The position numbers and the translations under genes were made by a program. Shown piece after piece: positions 27,630 through 38,865 of a stretch of DNA of 64,000 nucleotides; position 1 is the first letter of the stretch; each line of letters opens with the position of its first letter. This stretch comes from Lachnospiraceae bacterium (GTDB lineage Bacteria; Bacillota_A; Clostridia; Lachnospirales; Lachnospiraceae): contig JAGAIR010000002.1 of assembly GCA_017626435.1 (NCBI GenBank), positions 124,001 through 188,000 on the forward strand, written 5' to 3'. The notes under the pieces were generated by a model. It was not told the origin of the DNA. It worked only from the letters and a program-made list of their open reading frames with translations, and did no database searches.

Positions 27630-28295
27630 TCAAACCATCTTATCTCCTAATATGTTCATAAGTTCATCTACTTTCCTTACGATATAGTCAGCACCAGCTG
27701 CTTCCAGCTCTCCCGGCTCAGCAAAACCATAATACACGCCAAGAGATGATATCCCGCATGCCCTGGCTCCTTCCATATCCTGCCTTCTGTCTCCTACCAT
27801 AATGATATCTTTTTTGTCCTGTTCTGTTAGCTGCAGCCTATGCACTGCTTCCTCTATCACTTCTTTTTTATGATCCCTTGCCCCATCCATTGTACTGCCC
27901 ACAATAACATCAAAATATTGTAACAGATGAAAATGCTGTACAATCCTGTTGGCATACGTTTCCCGTTTTGAAGTTGCCAGAGCAAGGATCTTTCCATGAC
28001 TCTTCAATTCACTTAACACGGACGCAATCCCTTCATATAATTTATTTTCAAACAGACCAATGACACCATATCTCTCTCTGTATTTTGCAGTTGCCTGTAC
28101 AGCCTCCTCATGGCTCATCCCTATAATCTCCTGAAATCCCTCTACCAGAGGCGGACCAATAAACCGAAGAAGTGTCTTTCTATCCGGTATCGCGTTTCCT
28201 GCTGCTTCCAATGCATATATTACACAGTTTATGATTCCCTCACTGGAATCAGTCAGTGTTCCGTCCAGATCGAATAAAATGTATTTCCAAACCAT
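27630..28295 (-). CDS. HAD-superfamily hydrolase, phosphoglycolate phosphatase-like
   Basis: A 221-residue phosphatase of HAD subfamily IA. It shows motif I FDLDGTLTDS (nucleophile Asp), a helical cap domain, motif II in ALATSKR, motif III lysine in DHKKEV and motif IV in IMVGDRRQDMEGA. The ATG at 28295 has GGGAG five bases upstream; the frame extends 49 codons upstream without family likeness. Substrate could be phosphoglycolate, pyrophosphate or a sugar phosphate. Confidence 0.88.
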   Translation of the reverse strand: MVWKYILFDLDGTLTDSSEGIINCVIYALEAAGNAIPDRKTLLRFIGPPLVEGFQEIIGMSHEEAVQATAKYRERYGVIGLFENKLYEGIASVLSELKSHGKILALATSKRETYANRIVQHFHLLQYFDVIVGSTMDGARDHKKEVIEEAVHRLQLTEQDKKDIIMVGDRRQDMEGARACGISSLGVYYGFAEPGELEAAGADYIVRKVDELMNILGDKMV

Positions 28296-28528
28296 CTTTT
28301 CTCCCGTCTGCTGCTTTGCACAGCATCTGTATTTTTGTATTTCTGTTTCTGTGATCAGAGTATCAGCAATCCGGGCAAAAAAGGACAGTCTGCCCCTTTG
28401 ATACCCTTCTATATATAAAATATCATAAAATATTTTCCTCAAGGGTGCAACATTTATTATATCCTAACTTCGTTTTTTCTTACTATATCATCAATTTCCT
28501 ATATTTCAGACAAATTTTTTTATATAAA

Positions 28529-28615
28529 ACAAAAAGAGCCCGGGAAGGCTCTTTTTGTCGGATAACTTGCATTATCCAGCGTATAATAGGGTGGGAGTAG
28601 AAAGTTTTCACTTTC
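28529..28615 (-). ncRNA. Candidate small RNA or attenuated leader: three stacked hairpins
   Basis: Read on the minus strand, GAAAGT-GAAA-ACTTTC (GNRA-like tetraloop) is followed by GGATAA/TTATCC and then by a perfect 12-base stem, ACAAAAAGAGCC/GGCTCTTTTTGT, with a 6-base loop and a TTTTAT tail, an intrinsic terminator. A TATAAT lies just upstream at 28626-28631, but its -35 is poor. Either a free RNA of about 100 bases ends here or it is an early-terminated leader of the HAD gene, whose start is 230 bases further on. Confidence 0.4.
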
Positions 28616-28821
28616 TGAAGTCCATTATAATGATAAATTATGTCTAAGTTGTGTCCGTTTTGTTAATATTTCCCTGAAATTTATGAACATCCCCTTAACA
28701 AAATTTGGCAGTTTATCGTCCTTTTTCTTTTAAATCCCATAATATATCCAGCAATACATGTATACAAGTATATTTTTAGATAAAATTTACAGTTTTTTAC
28801 AAATTAAACTGCAAAAAATTG

Positions 28822-28850
28822 TTGAATTATGGAAATATTTATGAGATACT
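28822..28850 (+). promoter_or_regulatory. Putative promoter of gdhA
   Basis: TTGAAT (28822-28827) and GATACT (28845-28850) are 17 bases apart, giving a leader of about 95 bases. Confidence 0.55.
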
Positions 28851-28852
28851 AA

Positions 28853-30304
<1,452 letters not shown>

Positions 30305-30349
30305 TCACTTTACAAAAAAGAGGTTATTTGGTATCATTAAATAAACATA

Positions 30350-30402
30350 CAAAAGAAAAAAAGAGGTCATTGGTTTTATTACCCTGGCCTCTTTTAATTT
30401 TT
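30350..30402. terminator. Bidirectional terminator between gdhA and the PhoR-like kinase gene
   Basis: AAAAGAGGTC and GGCCTCTTTT pair around a 17-base loop. T-runs follow on both strands (AATTTTT on plus, TTTTTTTC on minus), fitting the convergent genes on either side. Confidence 0.7.
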
Positions 30403-30496
30403 AAATGTTTTTATCAGGAAAATATAAAATTTACGATCTTTCAGAAAAAGAGAAACTTTCAAAATGGCAGCATCCTATGGCTGTATCCTTCAAAAG

Positions 30497-31831
30497 CTAT
30501 TCCTCTACCGCAGGAAAGATCACACATATTCTGGTTCCCTTACCCTGTTCACTTTCCAGCTCCAGTCTGGCATGATTCTGTACAATGATATGTTTGACGA
30601 TTGCCAGTCCAAGTCCCGTACCTCCAGTCGATTTTGAACGGCTCTTATCTACACGGTAAAATCGTTCAAATATCCTCTCCTGGTGCTCCTTTGGTATACC
30701 AATTCCCGTGTCCACAACTTCCAGGCAGCCTTCTCCCAAAGGACCATGAAAAACACGAACACTGACACTTCCTCCTTGATTATTATAACGGATAGCATTG
30801 TCACAGAGATTAAAAAGCAATTCATTCATCATTTCCCGGTTGGCAGAAATCTGACATGACTCTCCCTGCAACGTAATCCTCACCTGATGATTTTCTGCAT
30901 TTACCTGCAGCATATCAACGCAATTTTGAGCAAGCGGGTATAAGTCCAGCAATTCAAACTGTACTGCCTCTTCAGTAGATACATCCAGCTCGGAAAGACG
31001 GATAATATCATTGATCAATATAAGAAGGCGGTTGGCATTCTGATGAATCTCTCCTGCAAAACGGATAACATCCTCATCTGTAGCCATACCATTTTCAATC
31101 AGCTCCGCGTAGCCGGATATCGATGTAAGTGGTGTTTTTAATTCATGGGAAATGTTTGCAGTAAATTCCTGACGCATATCTGCTACTTTTACAATGTTAT
31201 CATGCTGCTTCTGTATCATAGATACAAACGGGCGAAGCTCTTTATAGACACATTCCACCTCTTTATCATCGATATTCTGTGCCATTTTTTCAATGGGTGC
31301 TACAATGCTTTTCGTAAGAAAATGTGCCAGCAGAACACAAACCAGCACCAGAATCACAACAATTCCTACAATAAATGGCAAGGAAGAAAAGAACACACTG
31401 ATAATATTGCTTGCTTCCTTTGCCACACGCAAAACATAACCATTGTCCAATAAAATGGCATAATAGAATGTATTTTTGCCTAATGTGTTAGAAAGACGTA
31501 CCGACTGGCCAGTTCCCTTTTTTCTTGATTGCTCTATCTCAGCACGTCCTTCATGGTTATCCATAGAAGTAATATCCGCATTGGTATCAAATATGACCGC
31601 TCCATTTTCGGCAATCAAAGTAATCCTGAGTTTGTCAGTCTGTGAGATATAATGAATCTGTTCCACATCTTCAAAGACACCAGTCCCCTTCAAAGCATAG
31701 GCATATGCCTGCAGATCATCAATAACCTCTTTTTTCAGCACAGTATAACTGACGATAGTAGACAATACTGTACTCATTACGATTGCCAATACCGCAATTA
31801 TAATAAAATGGATATTTATTTTTTTCTTCAT
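30497..31831 (-). CDS. phoR: PhoR-like sensor histidine kinase
   Basis: A 444-residue membrane kinase with helices near 8-31 and 147-171 around a short extracellular domain, a linker, phospho-acceptor His229 in NISHELKTPLTSISGYAEL, and a HATPase domain (LCDNAIRYN, GGTGLGLAIVKH). It lies 6 bases after the response regulator and is the last gene of an operon begun by a Na+/phosphate cotransporter, so phosphate sensing is likely. The symbol rests on that context. Confidence 0.85.
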   Translation of the reverse strand: MKKKINIHFIIIAVLAIVMSTVLSTIVSYTVLKKEVIDDLQAYAYALKGTGVFEDVEQIHYISQTDKLRITLIAENGAVIFDTNADITSMDNHEGRAEIEQSRKKGTGQSVRLSNTLGKNTFYYAILLDNGYVLRVAKEASNIISVFFSSLPFIVGIVVILVLVCVLLAHFLTKSIVAPIEKMAQNIDDKEVECVYKELRPFVSMIQKQHDNIVKVADMRQEFTANISHELKTPLTSISGYAELIENGMATDEDVIRFAGEIHQNANRLLILINDIIRLSELDVSTEEAVQFELLDLYPLAQNCVDMLQVNAENHQVRITLQGESCQISANREMMNELLFNLCDNAIRYNNQGGSVSVRVFHGPLGEGCLEVVDTGIGIPKEHQERIFERFYRVDKSRSKSTGGTGLGLAIVKHIIVQNHARLELESEQGKGTRICVIFPAVEE

Positions 31832-31837
31832 ATTGTA

Positions 31838-32509
31838 CTACTCCAATCGATATCCCACATTTCTCACTGTCTTGATTCTATTGCCAGAATCCCCCAGCTT
31901 TTTTCGCAGTGTCTTGATATGCATATCCAAAGTACGGGACTCTCCCTCATAATCTATTCCCCATACTCTGACCATAATGTCCTCTCTTTGCAATACAATC
32001 CCAGCATTACGCATCAGCATTTTTAATAACTCAAATTCCTTATAGGTCAGTTCCACTGGCTGTTTATCCACCAATACAATTCTCTTTTCATCATCCAGAC
32101 AAATTTCTCCGATGGAAATAATCTTGCTTTCCTGAAGATTCATACTTCTTCTCAGCAACGCCTTTACCCGGGAAATCAGCTCCATCACACCAAAGGGCTT
32201 TATCAGATAATCATCTGCACCAATATCAAGTCCTTTCACCCTGTCCATTTCTGTAGTTTTTGCTGTCACCATGATAATCGGGACATTTTTTGTCGTCGCC
32301 TTTTGACGTAATTTTTTTACAATTTCCAAACCATCCTCATCCGGAAGCATGATGTCCATCAAAATCAGATCAGGAACTTTCTCATATATTTTCCGCCAAA
32401 AGTTTTTGGCACATTCAAAGTCTTCCACATGATATCCAGAGTTCTTCAAAGAAAAACTTTCGATTTCACGGATATTTACATCATCCTCTACCACATAGAT
32501 CAGAGCCAT
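31838..32509 (-). CDS. phoB: PhoB/PhoP-like response regulator
   Basis: A 223-residue OmpR-family regulator: receiver domain with VVEDD pocket and phospho-acceptor Asp52 in LMDIMLPDEDG, the conserved Lys in DDYLIKPFG, then a winged-helix DNA-binding domain. Context (Na+/phosphate cotransporter upstream, PhoR-like kinase downstream) and the Pho-box-like repeats at 34419-34458 point to phosphate-starvation control. The ribosome site is GGGGG-rich. Confidence 0.87.
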   Translation of the reverse strand: MALIYVVEDDVNIREIESFSLKNSGYHVEDFECAKNFWRKIYEKVPDLILMDIMLPDEDGLEIVKKLRQKATTKNVPIIMVTAKTTEMDRVKGLDIGADDYLIKPFGVMELISRVKALLRRSMNLQESKIISIGEICLDDEKRIVLVDKQPVELTYKEFELLKMLMRNAGIVLQREDIMVRVWGIDYEGESRTLDMHIKTLRKKLGDSGNRIKTVRNVGYRLE

Positions 32510-32580
32510 ATCCCTGCCCCCATTCCTCTCATTTCAAAAAACGGTTGTCACCTTCATAAAACCTTTTTTCTGCTACTATG

Positions 32581-34335
32581 CTACTGTAATTTATACTTCT
32601 TGCGAAATACCTTATATTTCTCTTTAAAATCCAGGTTATCCTCCTTCAGCTGATCCAGATATTCATGAGTTTCAAATCCATCCTCTTTTGTCTGGATCAG
32701 ACAAACCGCTATATTGGAACAATGGTCTGCAATTCTCTCAAAATTATTGGAGATGTCTGACAAAAGAAACCCCTGTTCCACAGTACATTTTCCCTTACGA
32801 AGGCGTTTGATATGACGTTTTTTCATTTCATCATCCAATGTATCAATGACTTCCTCCAGCGGCTCGACATACGTAGCCAGCTTAGTATCCTCTGTTTCAA
32901 ACACAGAAAATGCAGTGTCTACAATCTCACGGATAGCGGCTTCATAAATAGCAAGTTCATCTTGGGCTTTCTCAGAAAACTTACTTTTTTTCTCATTCAT
33001 CTTCCTGGCATTTTCCATCAGGTTCAGTCCATGATCAGAAATCCGTTCAAAATCACCAATACAATGCAAAAGCATGGATACACTCTGGGAATCTTCCAGA
33101 GACAGATCATTATTACTGATTTTCATAACATAAGTTCCCAATTCATCCTCATATCGATCAACCTTTTCTTCCATTTCCTGTATTTTTTCTGCCACCCGTT
33201 TATCATAGTGATGAAGCAGCTCCAGCGCATAATACAGTTCTTCTTTAGAAATCTCTGCCATATGGACCGCGGCCTTTTTCGCCTGAGCTACCGCAAATGC
33301 AGGCTTTTCCAAAAATCTTTCATCTAAAAGTTTAAACTCATCTTCTTTCTCTTCCTGTGCATCATCACGAATGGTCAGACAAGCTAATTTTACCAGAAAT
33401 TTCCGAAATGGCAACAATGCCAGCGTTGCAAGTATATTAAAGGTACTATGGACAACGGCGATTCCTGCCACCCCAACGGGCTGCCCCATAATGCTTAAAT
33501 GAATAATCGCATTGATACTATAAAAAATTACCATAAATAATATCGTACCGATCAGATTAAAATAAAAGTGTACTAATGCTGCTCTTTTTGCATTTTTATT
33601 AGCACCAATAGCAGACAATAACGCTGTGACACAGGTTCCGATATTCTGTCCCATAATAATCGGAATTGCCGTTGCATAAGAAACCGAACCTGTCATACAA
33701 AGAGCCTGTAAAATCCCCACCGATGCGGAAGAACTCTGAATGACTGCAGTCAACACGGCACCGGCGATAACACCCAGGATAGGATTTTCAAACATTACCA
33801 GAATATTAGCAAATTCCGGCACCTCTGCCAAAGGTTTTACAGCACCACTCATCGTATCCATACCAAACATAAGAATAGCAAATCCGATCATAATCGTTCC
33901 AATATCACGCTTTTTGCTGTTCTTGGAAAACAAAATCATACAGACACCAATAGCAGCCAGAATTGGAGAAAAAGAAGACGGCTTTAGTAACTGTATAAAA
34001 AAACTGCTTCCTTCAATCCCAGTCAGGCTAAGAAGCCAGGAGGTCACTGTCGTACCAATATTGGCACCCATGATAATTCCAACTGCCTGTCCCAGCTTCA
34101 TGATCCCGGAATTTACAAAACCTACTACCATAACCGTTGTAGCAGAGGAAGACTGGATTACCGCTGTTACTCCACATCCTAACAAAACTGCTGTCAGAGG
34201 ATTAGAAGTAAACTTTTCCAGAATCTGCTCCATTTTACCACCGGAGGTCTTAGCCAGACCATCCCCCATAATATGCATTCCATACAAAAATAATGCCAGA
34301 CCACCAATCATTGTCAATACATTAAAAAAATCCAT
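32581..34335 (-). CDS. Na+/phosphate cotransporter with PhoU-like domain
   Basis: Imports inorganic phosphate with sodium. The 584 residues have two inverted Na/Pi-cotransporter repeats, each with the QSSSA motif (VIQSSSATTVMV near 60 and VIQSSSASVGIL near 200), about eight to nine membrane helices to residue 320, and a cytoplasmic helical PhoU-like domain (about 345-560) with the repeated ERI(S/A)DH metal-binding signature. GAGGAG lies six bases before the ATG. First gene of the operon with the PhoB/PhoR-like pair. Confidence 0.92.
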   Translation of the reverse strand: MDFFNVLTMIGGLALFLYGMHIMGDGLAKTSGGKMEQILEKFTSNPLTAVLLGCGVTAVIQSSSATTVMVVGFVNSGIMKLGQAVGIIMGANIGTTVTSWLLSLTGIEGSSFFIQLLKPSSFSPILAAIGVCMILFSKNSKKRDIGTIMIGFAILMFGMDTMSGAVKPLAEVPEFANILVMFENPILGVIAGAVLTAVIQSSSASVGILQALCMTGSVSYATAIPIIMGQNIGTCVTALLSAIGANKNAKRAALVHFYFNLIGTILFMVIFYSINAIIHLSIMGQPVGVAGIAVVHSTFNILATLALLPFRKFLVKLACLTIRDDAQEEKEDEFKLLDERFLEKPAFAVAQAKKAAVHMAEISKEELYYALELLHHYDKRVAEKIQEMEEKVDRYEDELGTYVMKISNNDLSLEDSQSVSMLLHCIGDFERISDHGLNLMENARKMNEKKSKFSEKAQDELAIYEAAIREIVDTAFSVFETEDTKLATYVEPLEEVIDTLDDEMKKRHIKRLRKGKCTVEQGFLLSDISNNFERIADHCSNIAVCLIQTKEDGFETHEYLDQLKEDNLDFKEKYKVFRKKYKLQ

Positions 34336-34403
34336 TGTTGTCTCCTCTTACATTACATATCAACTTATGCTTTTTCTTTCTTTATTCATTGTTTCCATCC
34401 AAC

Positions 34404-34458
34404 ATATTAACTATGCCATGTAAAAGGAAGTAGTCATTTATGTAAAATCTACGTAAAA
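34404..34458 (-). promoter_or_regulatory. Pho-box-like direct repeats and -10 of the phosphate operon
   Basis: On the minus strand TTTTACG (34452-34458), TTTTACA (34441-34447) and TTTTACA (34419-34425) are spaced by exactly 11 and 22 bases, as in PhoB/PhoP boxes. A TAATAT (34404-34409) follows as a possible -10 with no good -35, typical of an activated promoter. The Na+/phosphate cotransporter starts about 70 bases further on. Confidence 0.65.
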
Positions 34459-34550
34459 TGTGAATCCGCCGAGAGAGAGTCAATATTCAAGTTCCCTTGC
34501 AGATTACCATTATAGTAACGTATCACATAGATATAAAGCTGGTCTTGCGC

Positions 34551-34585
34551 AAAAAAAGGGAAAACAGTCAACTAACTGTTTTCCC
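34551..34585 (-). terminator. Terminator of the chemoreceptor gene
   Basis: A perfect 11-base stem (GGGAAAACAGT/ACTGTTTTCCC) with a 6-base loop and a seven-T run on the minus strand, starting 24 bases after the stop codon. Confidence 0.85.
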
Positions 34586-34608
34586 TTGAAAAAAACTACT
34601 TCTAAATT

Positions 34609-36327
34609 TTAAACAATGAAACGGTTACACTGTGCCTTCATCTTATCGGCAACCTGTGCACTGTTATCCATCTGGCTGCCAATCTTCTGCAGTTCTCCCG
34701 CTAAACTTGCGGTTCCATCTGCTGCACTTCCTACGCCCTCTGCACTTTGTTCAATCACCGTAGAAATACTTCTGATAGACTCAACCAGATTACAAATAAT
34801 ATTTCTTAATTCCTCCGTCTGTTGTGCAAATTCCGTCATTTCATCATTTACATATACAGAATCCCTGGCATACTGCTCACCAGCCTCAACAAAACCTTTG
34901 TAATCCGGCAAAATTGTCTGATTGATATATTCCACAATATGGTTAGAATTGTCACTCAGTTCGTTAACAGCTGCAACAACACTCTCATTAATCTGCTGAA
35001 TGTCATTGGCTGTCTCTCTGCTGCTGTCTGCCAGCTGACGGATCTCGTCTGCGACCACAGCAAATCCCTTACCAGCTTCTCCTGCTCTGGCTGCCTCAAT
35101 CGATGCATTTAAAGCCAACAGGTTCGTCTGAGTGGAAATACTCAGAATATCATTGGTAAGGTTTTTCACCTGCTCCACACTCTTACAATGTTCGATGGCA
35201 ATCTCCAATTTTTCAATAATTTCACCCATCATTTCACTAGTCGTATTCTGACTGTCCACTGCATTCTTCTCAAGACCGGATGCTCTCTCCTGCATCTGCC
35301 GGGAGTAATCCAGAATCCCATTACTAACATTGGTAAACTCTGAAATGCTGTGGTTTACGTCACTGATATTTTTATCCATGGTGGCAACTGTCGCAGATAC
35401 TTCTTCCATGGAAGCTGCCAGCTCTTCCATCACAGCAGATACATCACAGGAAGAACCATTTACCTTTGACAAGCTCTGGGATACATTATCGATTACCAGA
35501 TTCAGATTATCAGAATCACCAGAAACATCACCGATTACATTCTGCAACGCATCCAGAAATGCATTGATTCCTCCAACCAGTTGTCCGATTTCATCTTTTG
35601 TCTTAATAGAAATCCGCTCTGACAGATCACATTCATCATTTTCCAGCTTATGGATAATCCTTTTCAACTGCTTAATCGCACTGGTAGCAGGAAGGACTAC
35701 CGAAGTAATACTTAAAACGGTTGCTATAATACAGAGCAGAACTGCCACCACGATCATAGCACTATTCAGACGGATATTATTATCAAAAACGGTTTCCTGT
35801 GCCTTACGTGCCTCTTCCACGCTGGCAGCTCTCTCCTTGACCAGAACTTCGATCAGGCTTTCCATCTCAGTAGAAATATCAGCCAGATCATAGTTGGCTA
35901 TTTCAATGGCATCGCTTTTTTCATCAGCCTTGCTGTGCTGTAAGGACTTATCATAAAGGGTTTTGAAATCAGCGTATTTCTCTGAGAATTCACTAAACGC
36001 TTTTTTCTCTTTACTGGTCTTTAAATCTTTTTCATAGGAAGACATGTCTTCCTCAACTTGTGCCACAACATCTTCAATCTGCCCTTCTACCTCTTCTGCC
36101 ATCTCAACATTTCCCATTAGAAAATGCTTTAATAACAATTTCTGCATAATCTGAAAATCTCCATCCATCTCCTCCAGTGTCTGAATGGCAGACAGATGAA
36201 CCTGGGAGACCTCCTTACTTTTTTCACTGGCTGAACCAGTAGAAAAGATTCCCCATACAGAATAGATGATACATACTGCTGCTAAAAGAATGATTGGTGC
36301 CAAAATCTTTGTACGTATACTTTTCAT
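34609..36327 (-). CDS. Methyl-accepting chemotaxis protein
   Basis: Chemoreceptor of 572 residues: membrane helices near 8-30 and 188-212, a four-helix-bundle type ligand domain between them, HAMP, and a long cytoplasmic signalling coil with the hairpin tip [25 protein letters not shown]. The pattern of the ligand domain (4HB_MCP-like) does not reveal the ligand. GGAGG precedes the ATG by seven bases. It lies next to a glycoside hydrolase gene, which hints at sugar-related attractants; this is inference. Confidence 0.93.
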   Translation of the reverse strand: MKSIRTKILAPIILLAAVCIIYSVWGIFSTGSASEKSKEVSQVHLSAIQTLEEMDGDFQIMQKLLLKHFLMGNVEMAEEVEGQIEDVVAQVEEDMSSYEKDLKTSKEKKAFSEFSEKYADFKTLYDKSLQHSKADEKSDAIEIANYDLADISTEMESLIEVLVKERAASVEEARKAQETVFDNNIRLNSAMIVVAVLLCIIATVLSITSVVLPATSAIKQLKRIIHKLENDECDLSERISIKTKDEIGQLVGGINAFLDALQNVIGDVSGDSDNLNLVIDNVSQSLSKVNGSSCDVSAVMEELAASMEEVSATVATMDKNISDVNHSISEFTNVSNGILDYSRQMQERASGLEKNAVDSQNTTSEMMGEIIEKLEIAIEHCKSVEQVKNLTNDILSISTQTNLLALNASIEAARAGEAGKGFAVVADEIRQLADSSRETANDIQQINESVVAAVNELSDNSNHIVEYINQTILPDYKGFVEAGEQYARDSVYVNDEMTEFAQQTEELRNIICNLVESIRSISTVIEQSAEGVGSAADGTASLAGELQKIGSQMDNSAQVADKMKAQCNRFIV

Positions 36328-36398
36328 ATGATAACCTCCTATCCATTGTCTTTTTCTTCAAAATCCGTTTTTATCAAACAGATTCTCTGAAAATCAGA

Positions 36399-37841
36399 CT
36401 AAACATCCTGAACCGATTCATATCTAATACGGAATTCCGGCATCCGGTGGATCGTGCAATAATAATTTGCTGCCCAGTCTTCTCCCTGTGCCGGATCATT
36501 CTCTCCGGATGCTGGTGGTGCGAATATCTTCAGTGTAATCTCTGCTCCCTGTTCCACCGGCTTTTCAAAAAAAGCCGGCATCAAATCTATGGTAGACGTC
36601 TCTGGTGATTTATAGAACCAACGTCCATTGATTTCCATCATGAGATTTAATGGTTCTTCAAAGGTAACCTCACAAAACTCTGGTGTCTTCTCCATAATTA
36701 ATGGTATTGCAAGCCCTTCCGCATCCTCTGCACCACCCCAACGCAGCTTCATCGGAAGTTCTGCTCCTTCTTCCAGCTCCATCTGTGGTAAAAAGAACGG
36801 ATCCTTCAAAATCTCCTTATAATCCTTTAATAAAGGCTGTGGGATTCCTACTGTAGAATTATTAGGATCTTCCATTTCCAGCCCCAGTCTTCCACGGTCC
36901 CGGAACTGATACATCGAAAAACCATCAAACCACTCTGCGTCTTCCTGTTTCAACTTTTCTACAAAACGCTTTACCGATTCTCCCTGCCTCTTTGGTCCTG
37001 TTACATCTCCATCTGTATTAAACTCAGATATTATAAATGGTTTGCACTCTCCATGATTCACCTTTGTCAGACGTTTTGAAGTCTTATTCAGCCTGTCAAA
37101 AAAAGGTTCAACCGGTGTCACTGCATAGCTCTGTCCACCCTTTTCACATACATCAAACGGCCATCCATAATGTAATGCAAGATAACAGTCATTAGACCAG
37201 ATATCTGCTACATGATAAGCCTTGGTAAATTCCTTTTCAAATTCCACCTCACTATCTTCCGCCTGCGTATCCTTTACACAACCTCCACAGAAGACAAGCG
37301 AAATATTAGGCGCTTCTTCCTTCACAATATTTGCAAAACGAACAAAGAAATCCGCAACCTCCTGATAAGAAAAACGCTGGTTGTGAGTAAACCAGTCACC
37401 TGCACATTCATGATTGATACGCAGACGCATCCTTCCAAACGGTTTCAGCTCTCTGGCAATCTGCCGGAGATAGTCGTCTGTCAAAGCACAGTCTATCGTA
37501 AGTGTCAATGCCACGTCCTGTCCATGACGCCGGATATCACGCATCTGTTCAAATGGCTGTCCCTCTGTATTTCCGTCAATACCTCCACGATATGGAAAAT
37601 AATCATCATATGGATAATCCCACTGAAAATGTATCTCCATCTCCTTACATGCTACACTGATTCGTTCCGGCCACTCTTTATCCTTTGGATAATAAGTATA
37701 CATAATCCCGATGTTTCTATGAGGCCGTCCCAGGGTATTTAATATATAATCCTGATTTACATATTCTGCTCTTTCGCTGCCATCTCCCAGATCCAATCCG
37801 CATTTTGCTGGTTTCAAAAAAACCTTTGACACCTTTTTCAT
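36399..37841 (-). CDS. Putative clan-A-like glycoside hydrolase, cytoplasmic
   Basis: A 480-residue protein without signal peptide. The first 330 residues read as a barrel: RLRINHECAGDW puts a likely acid/base Glu145 after Asn-His, and KPFIISEFNTDG puts a likely nucleophile Glu273 at a strand end, the two-glutamate plan of clan GH-A (nearest in style to GH26). A beta-rich C-terminal domain follows. The ATG at 37841 has AGGAG five bases upstream; the GTG five codons earlier overlaps that site. Substrate is unknown; family assignment needs a profile search. Confidence 0.6.
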   Translation of the reverse strand: MKKVSKVFLKPAKCGLDLGDGSERAEYVNQDYILNTLGRPHRNIGIMYTYYPKDKEWPERISVACKEMEIHFQWDYPYDDYFPYRGGIDGNTEGQPFEQMRDIRRHGQDVALTLTIDCALTDDYLRQIARELKPFGRMRLRINHECAGDWFTHNQRFSYQEVADFFVRFANIVKEEAPNISLVFCGGCVKDTQAEDSEVEFEKEFTKAYHVADIWSNDCYLALHYGWPFDVCEKGGQSYAVTPVEPFFDRLNKTSKRLTKVNHGECKPFIISEFNTDGDVTGPKRQGESVKRFVEKLKQEDAEWFDGFSMYQFRDRGRLGLEMEDPNNSTVGIPQPLLKDYKEILKDPFFLPQMELEEGAELPMKLRWGGAEDAEGLAIPLIMEKTPEFCEVTFEEPLNLMMEINGRWFYKSPETSTIDLMPAFFEKPVEQGAEITLKIFAPPASGENDPAQGEDWAANYYCTIHRMPEFRIRYESVQDV

Positions 37842-37890
37842 ATGTACTCCTTTCACTGTCTGTACTTATACGATCACAACCGCAATCGAT

Positions 37891-37934
37891 AAAAAAGTGT
37901 ACAGTATATTATCTCATAATATACACTTTTTTTG
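37891..37934. terminator. Hairpin with A/T-flanks between divergent genes
   Basis: AAAAAAGTG and CACTTTTTT flank an inner TATATTAT/ATAATATA stem with a 3-base loop. T-runs follow on both strands, so it could terminate in either direction, yet the genes on both sides read away from it. It may insulate the two promoters or be a remnant of a lost gene. Confidence 0.5.
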
Positions 37935-38038
37935 CCTTTTTGTCTATACCTGCACCATAGTGTTCTTTCAAAAACAAGTCGCATTACCAGATCATTTATG
38001 ATAAAATATCAGAATATAAGAAAAAGGAGGAATTTGTT

Positions 38039-38401
38039 ATGAAAAAACGTATCCTGAACTATCTGAACAGGATATCCAGCCTGTTAGATCAGCCTGATTC
38101 TGATACAGACTGGGATGCTGTCATAAATGAACATCTCATTCAGATCCAGTTCTTCCAGCATGAACGGCTGATCCATCTCATCGTAACTGTACTTTTTGCC
38201 CTGATGACTACCTGTTGCCTGGTGGCAATGGTCGTTTCCTTTCATGTCAGTCTGGCAATCCTTATGATCCCTTTGCTTGTTTTGCTCTTTCCATACATTA
38301 ACCACTATTACCTGTTGGAAAACAGTGTTCAGAAAATGTACGAACAATACGATCAGATGATGGCATTAAAAAAATGCCTTCCCCAAGCCAAAGATAAATA
38401 A
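38039..38401 (+). CDS. Small two-helix membrane protein, function unknown
   Basis: A 120-residue protein with two membrane helices near residues 45-65 and 70-88, a charged N-terminal region and a C-terminal cytoplasmic helix. AAGGAGG lies nine bases before the ATG, and TATGATAAAAT upstream (around 37997) may be its -10. Nothing in sequence or context indicates a role. Confidence 0.7.
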   Translation: MKKRILNYLNRISSLLDQPDSDTDWDAVINEHLIQIQFFQHERLIHLIVTVLFALMTTCCLVAMVVSFHVSLAILMIPLLVLLFPYINHYYLLENSVQKMYEQYDQMMALKKCLPQAKDK

Positions 38402-38452
38402 AAAATTCAGCACACCATCCCCCTGAACCTCTCATATAGTACAGAATCCGCT

Positions 38453-38842
38453 CTACTGTCCAATCATTTTCCTGTGCTCCTCCTGGAGATGTTTGGACAG
38501 TAGCAGAATATTCCAATTTCGGTTATGCTCCGTTAATATAGCCTTTAAATAAAAGCTGCCTGTCAACTTCTGCCGTATCAAAGCAAGCGCAGAATCCAGT
38601 TCCTCCACAGAGAAGCCAGCCAGAACCATAACGGGAACTTTCAGCTCCGAACCGGTATATTCTTCCAACATCCCTGGTGTAATGCCATTATCAGCCTTTC
38701 CTTCCTCTGTCAGTAAACTGATCGGCAGACCATACTGCTTTTTCTCGATCAACTTGATGCCAACTGCCTGTAGCACAAATATATTTTTCAAAATCTGGAC
38801 ATCCCTTTTATCCCGGCAGCCAAATAATAATATCTCTTTCAT
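38453..38842 (-). CDS. DUF3783-like protein
   Basis: A 129-residue soluble protein: two alternating beta-alpha segments (MKEILLFGC start, VPVMVLAGFSVEELDSALALIRQ) resembling DUF3783 proteins of Clostridia. No catalytic motif is evident. The ATG at 38842 with AAGGGA upstream is preferred. It follows dinB by 23 bases and so may be under SOS control with it. Family assignment is from recollection of the family pattern. Confidence 0.65.
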   Translation of the reverse strand: MKEILLFGCRDKRDVQILKNIFVLQAVGIKLIEKKQYGLPISLLTEEGKADNGITPGMLEEYTGSELKVPVMVLAGFSVEELDSALALIRQKLTGSFYLKAILTEHNRNWNILLLSKHLQEEHRKMIGQ

Positions 38843-38865
38843 AAAATCCCTTCCTTTCCGTCTGC

